This document shows, piece by piece, positions 61,263 through 64,000 of a DNA stretch of 64,000 nucleotides. The DNA is from Elusimicrobiales bacterium (lineage in GTDB: Bacteria > Elusimicrobiota > Elusimicrobia > Elusimicrobiales > UBA9959), in NCBI GenBank assembly GCA_031082205.1, contig JAVHLJ010000001.1:110961-174960 (forward strand). The letters run 5' to 3'. Below the pieces are notes generated by a model. The model ran no database searches and was not told where the DNA came from. It saw only the letters and a list, made by a program, of their open reading frames with translations. Position 1 is the stretch's first letter, and the number at the start of each line of letters is the position of its first letter. Both the position numbers and the translations under genes were made by a program.

Positions 61263-62604
61263 TCCCCTTGGGGGGCGCCACCGCTATATCCAGCAGGCCC
61301 GGCTTCTTGGCGCACTGCTTGACGAAGGCGTCGTCGCGCAGCTTGTTGCGGTAGTCCTTGTGCTGGAAGGTGTACTCGAAGCGGGTGTGCACGTCGTAGG
61401 TCCCGTTCATCAGCCCCACCACGTCCTCCACGAAAACCCGCTCCTCGTCGGTAGGGATCACGAACACCTTGACCCTGGAGTCCTTCGCGGAGATCTCGGT
61501 CTCGGCGTTGCGCGTCTTGGAGACGTCGTTCCTGGCCGCGTCCAGCTTTATTCCCATGAACTCCAGGCCGCCCAGCGCCGCGGCGCGGGTGATGGGGCCC
61601 ATCTCGCCGACGCCGGCCGTGAAGACCACCGCGTCCACGCCGCCGACGGCGGCCGCGTAGGCGCCGATGTACTTCTTGATCCTGTTGGCCTCCATGTCCA
61701 GCGCCAGCTGCGCGCGCTTGTCGCCGTTCTCGGCGGCTATTTCCACGTCGCGGGCGTCGCTGTACTGGCCGGTTATGCCCAGTTTGCCGGACTTCTTGTT
61801 GAGTATGGCGTCCATCTCGCCGGGGTTGAGGCTCTCGCGTGCCATCACGTAGAGCGGGATGGCCGGGTCGTGGTCGCCGGCGCGGGTGCCCATCACCAGT
61901 CCCTCCAGGGGGGTGAAGCCCATGCTGGTGTCGTAGGAAACGCCGTTCCTGACGGCGTTTATGGAGGCGCCGTTGCCTATGTGGCAGATCACCAGGTTGG
62001 CCTTGAACGGGTCCTTCCTGAGCAGCACGGCCGCCCGCTTGGCGTTGTAGAGGAAGGAAGTTCCGTGGAAGCCGTAGCGGCGGATCCCGTACTTCTCGTA
62101 CCAGGCCCGGGGCAGGGCGTACATGTAGGAGGTCTCGGGCATGGTCTGGTGCCAGGCGGTGTCCATTATGGCCATGTGCGGCACGGTGGGCATCAGCTCG
62201 CGCGCGGCCTCTATGCCCATTATGTTCGGCGGGTTGTGCAGCGGGGCCAGCGAGGAGAGCTCGCGGAAGGTCTCCACGACCTTGTCGTCGACTATCACGG
62301 ATTTGACGAACTTCTCGCCTCCGTGCACCACGCGGTGGCCGACCGCCGCTATGCCCTTGAGGTTGGGGATGACGCCGTGCTTGCCGTCGATGAGCGTGTC
62401 GATGACCAGCTTTATGGCCTCCTTGTGGGAGGGGCAGGGGCGCTCTATCGTGGCCTTGTCGCGGCCGGGGGCCTCGTGGGCGATGAAGGAGCCGTCTATG
62501 CCGACGCGTTCCACCACGCCCGACGCGAGGGGGAGTTTCTTCTCCCAGTCGAAAAGGGAATATTTGACCGACGAACTGCCGCAGTTCAGCGAAAGTATTT
62601 TCAT
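61246..62604 (-). CDS. ackA: Acetate kinase with C-terminal extension
   Basis: AckA makes ATP and acetate from acetyl phosphate and ADP. The 452-residue protein has LSLNCGSSSVKYSLF, VGHRVVHGG (Arg), MDTAWHQTMP (Asp), FHGTSF (His) and MGTRAGDHDP (Arg). It is about 50 residues longer than the usual 400 because of a Lys-rich tail after residue 400 (from around HTRFEYTFQHK). It is the energy-conserving end of the fermentation; no phosphate acetyltransferase gene lies beside it here. The 3' end overlaps the methyltransferase gene by 17 bp. Confidence 0.96.
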   Translation of the reverse strand: MKILSLNCGSSSVKYSLFDWEKKLPLASGVVERVGIDGSFIAHEAPGRDKATIERPCPSHKEAIKLVIDTLIDGKHGVIPNLKGIAAVGHRVVHGGEKFVKSVIVDDKVVETFRELSSLAPLHNPPNIMGIEAARELMPTVPHMAIMDTAWHQTMPETSYMYALPRAWYEKYGIRRYGFHGTSFLYNAKRAAVLLRKDPFKANLVICHIGNGASINAVRNGVSYDTSMGFTPLEGLVMGTRAGDHDPAIPLYVMARESLNPGEMDAILNKKSGKLGITGQYSDARDVEIAAENGDKRAQLALDMEANRIKKYIGAYAAAVGGVDAVVFTAGVGEMGPITRAAALGGLEFMGIKLDAARNDVSKTRNAETEISAKDSRVKVFVIPTDEERVFVEDVVGLMNGTYDVHTRFEYTFQHKDYRNKLRDDAFVKQCAKKPGLLDIAVAPPKGIKAAA

Positions 62605-62678
62605 GCGATGGGGTCCCCTTGAAGGAATTTTGACGACTTTCCTATTCTACAAAAAAACCGGCGGCCGCGCATTTTTGA

Positions 62679-62684
62679 TATTAT
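62679..62684 (+). promoter_or_regulatory. Extended -10 of the small exported-protein gene, leaderless
   Basis: TG-A-TATTAT (62676-62684) is an extended -10 element ending six bases before the ATG at 62691. The message is expected to start at the ATG. Confidence 0.5.
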
Positions 62685-62690
62685 TTCGGA

Positions 62691-63077
62691 ATGACGAAGA
62701 AGAAAGCCGCCCTCGCAGCGGCGGCGGCGCTCTGCGCCGGGATCGGCTATCACCTCGCCTTCAGGGAGACCCCGGTCCCGGAGGCGGTCAGGAAGCTCTC
62801 GGGCCTCCGGGTGGCGGCGCAGCTTTACAGGCATGATAAGGGAGCTTTCCCGCGCGACTACGGGGAAGTGATCTCGGCCGGGAAACTGGAGGCCGTTCCG
62901 GCCCTTAAGCTGAAGTGGAGAACGCAATGCTCCCGGGTAGTGAACTACCCCTCGCTTGCCCCGGCGGGCACCGGATGCTGGGGTTATGTCGCCGACCCGG
63001 CCGACCCGGATTTCGGCTCGGTCTTCATTGATTCCCGGGCCAGGGACCCCAAGGGCCGCTACTGGACCTGGTTCTGA
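62691..63077 (+). CDS. Small exported or anchored protein with pilin-like C-terminal domain
   Basis: The 128-residue protein has a hydrophobic N-terminus (residues 6-22) without the prepilin cleavage motif GFTLIE. Its mature part, with YRHDKGAFPRDYGEVISAGKL then WGYVADPADPDFGSVFID and a final D..G..W.W, looks like the C-terminal half of GspG/PilA-type pseudopilins. It may be a stray pilin-like domain carried on a simple anchor. No secretion genes are nearby. The 3' end overlaps the convergent glycosyltransferase by 19 bp. Confidence 0.68.
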   Translation: MTKKKAALAAAAALCAGIGYHLAFRETPVPEAVRKLSGLRVAAQLYRHDKGAFPRDYGEVISAGKLEAVPALKLKWRTQCSRVVNYPSLAPAGTGCWGYVADPADPDFGSVFIDSRARDPKGRYWTWF

Positions 63078-64000
63078 GCCGGCTGCCCGGAGGACAGGGC
63101 GTCCTCGTAATGGGCTTCGAGCAGGTTCGCCACCACTTCCACGGACATGTTGTGATCCACCGACTCGTAGGCCGCCTTGGCCAGCGACTCGGCCGAGCCC
63201 CGGTCGTCGGCCAGCCGCAATATGGCGGCGGCGTACGACTCGGTGTCCCCCGGGGGGACGACCAGGCCGGTGGTCTCGTGTACGGTGTAGTCGCTAAGAC
63301 CACGCAGCCTCGGTATCACGCAGGTGACGCCCGAGGCCTGAGCCTCCATCAGCGACATCGAGATCTCCTCTTTCATCGTGGCCTTCACGTAGATATTGAG
63401 CATCGCCATGACTTCAGGCATGTCCGTCCGCTCCCCGAGCATGTCCAGCTTGTGGCTTATCTCCAGGTTGCGCGCCAGCTTGCGGATGCGCTCGTCCTTC
63501 AGGCCCACCAGCGTGAAAGAGAGGGACGGGTCCCGGTCCAGCACCGCCCGGGCTATGCGCAGGAAAAGTTCCTGGTCCAGCAGGGTCTTGTCCATACTGA
63601 CCGTCCCTATCTGGAATTCCTTTTTCACGGCCATCGTCCGCTTGATTAGCATCGCGCTCTCCCAGCGGCCCAGGCTGGTGTTTATGCAGGGGGGCAGGAC
63701 GGCGACGCGGGAGGCGGGCAGGCCCGCCGTAAGCATGTCCTCGCGCACCGTCGGGCAGGAGGCCAGGAACTTCACCGTAAGGGGCTCTATCCCCTTGAGC
63801 TTCATCATGGCCGCCATGCTGTCCAGGCGCAGCTGGCTGTAAACTATGCGGCCGTGCGCAGCGGCCTTCTTTATCGTCAGCTGGCCGATACCGTAAGTGT
63901 TGTAGAGATGGATGATGTCGTAGTCCTGCAGTTCGAAAAAGCCGAACTTGGCCACCAGCGTGAAAGGCTTTACCGGCACCTTGTACTTCAGGCATTCGTC
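63059..64000 (-). CDS. GT4-family glycosyltransferase, N-terminus outside the window
   Basis: The frame is open to the window edge, so the protein is partial; the visible part is about 313 residues. It holds YDIIHLYNTYG, a C-terminal sugar-nucleotide domain with IGTVSMDKTLLDQ and MSLMEAQASGVTCVIPRLRGLSDY, and the late VVPPGDTESYAAAIL, typical of GT4 enzymes. The EX7E motif reads E-EISMSLM-E and looks intact. Likely makes an envelope polysaccharide or glycolipid. Confidence 0.85.
   Translation of the reverse strand, partial: DECLKYKVPVKPFTLVAKFGFFELQDYDIIHLYNTYGIGQLTIKKAAAHGRIVYSQLRLDSMAAMMKLKGIEPLTVKFLASCPTVREDMLTAGLPASRVAVLPPCINTSLGRWESAMLIKRTMAVKKEFQIGTVSMDKTLLDQELFLRIARAVLDRDPSLSFTLVGLKDERIRKLARNLEISHKLDMLGERTDMPEVMAMLNIYVKATMKEEISMSLMEAQASGVTCVIPRLRGLSDYTVHETTGLVVPPGDTESYAAAILRLADDRGSAESLAKAAYESVDHNMSVEVVANLLEAHYEDALSSGQPAQNQVQ

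Overview
The window is a densely coded, GC-rich (roughly 65% by eye) bacterial chromosome segment with about 60 genes. No stretch longer than about 250 bp lacks a gene. I saw no rRNA, tRNA, CRISPR array, insertion sequence or phage gene. Gene content (trimeric [FeFe] hydrogenase with Rex, lysine fermentation, VorB-type 2-oxoacid:ferredoxin oxidoreductase, acetate kinase) and an outer membrane (TonB-dependent receptor, lipoproteins) point to an anaerobic, fermentative, Gram-negative-type bacterium. Elusimicrobiota is my best guess, based on the combination and on pilin-like sequence style; it is an inference, not a demonstrated assignment. Isoleucine is often coded by ATA despite the high GC.

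Layout. 1-8.5 kb: the 3' end of a TonB-dependent receptor, an exported substrate-binding-like protein, a membrane histidine kinase, a receiver and a GAF protein, followed by an MFS exporter, a lipoprotein MsrB, a double-PAS protein and MntP. 8.6-12.1 kb: a tandemly duplicated exported protein and the TIGR03546/TIGR03545 pair. 12.2-25.1 kb: a hydrogen metabolism block of one strong promoter with Rex-like operators, receiver, Rex, HydC-, HydB- and HydA-type subunits, a sensory [FeFe] hydrogenase fused to a histidine kinase, a receiver, a receiver-kinase, then the maturases HydG, HydE and HydF. 25.1-26.7 kb (minus): Mrp and a cysteine-rich exported protein.

26.8-39.5 kb: a lysine fermentation operon of CoA-transferase subunits, kce, kdd, kamA, kamB, kamC, kamD, kamE and a class III aminotransferase that looks like 3-aminobutyryl-CoA aminotransferase (kat) in place of the lyase kal, then a sodium:solute symporter. 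39.5-43.1 kb: a GT4 glycosyltransferase, a double receiver and a membrane protein. 43.2-45.9 kb: the four-subunit 2-oxoacid:ferredoxin oxidoreductase. 45.9-51.4 kb: a heterodimeric ABC exporter, a CDF metal transporter and a methyltransferase. 51.4-55.7 kb: two carriers, an AmpG-like transporter and a ferredoxin. 55.7-60.4 kb (minus): a sugar ABC importer. 60.5-64 kb: a methyltransferase, acetate kinase, a small pilin-like exported protein and a partial glycosyltransferase.

How they work together (inference). Lysine and other amino acids or sugars are taken up and oxidised to acyl-CoA species and acetate. Reduced ferredoxin (from Vor) and NADH (from Kdd) can be reoxidised by the HydABC hydrogenase. 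Rex would report NADH/NAD+ and the hydrogenase-kinase would report H2, so both sides of hydrogen production could feed back on the same operon.
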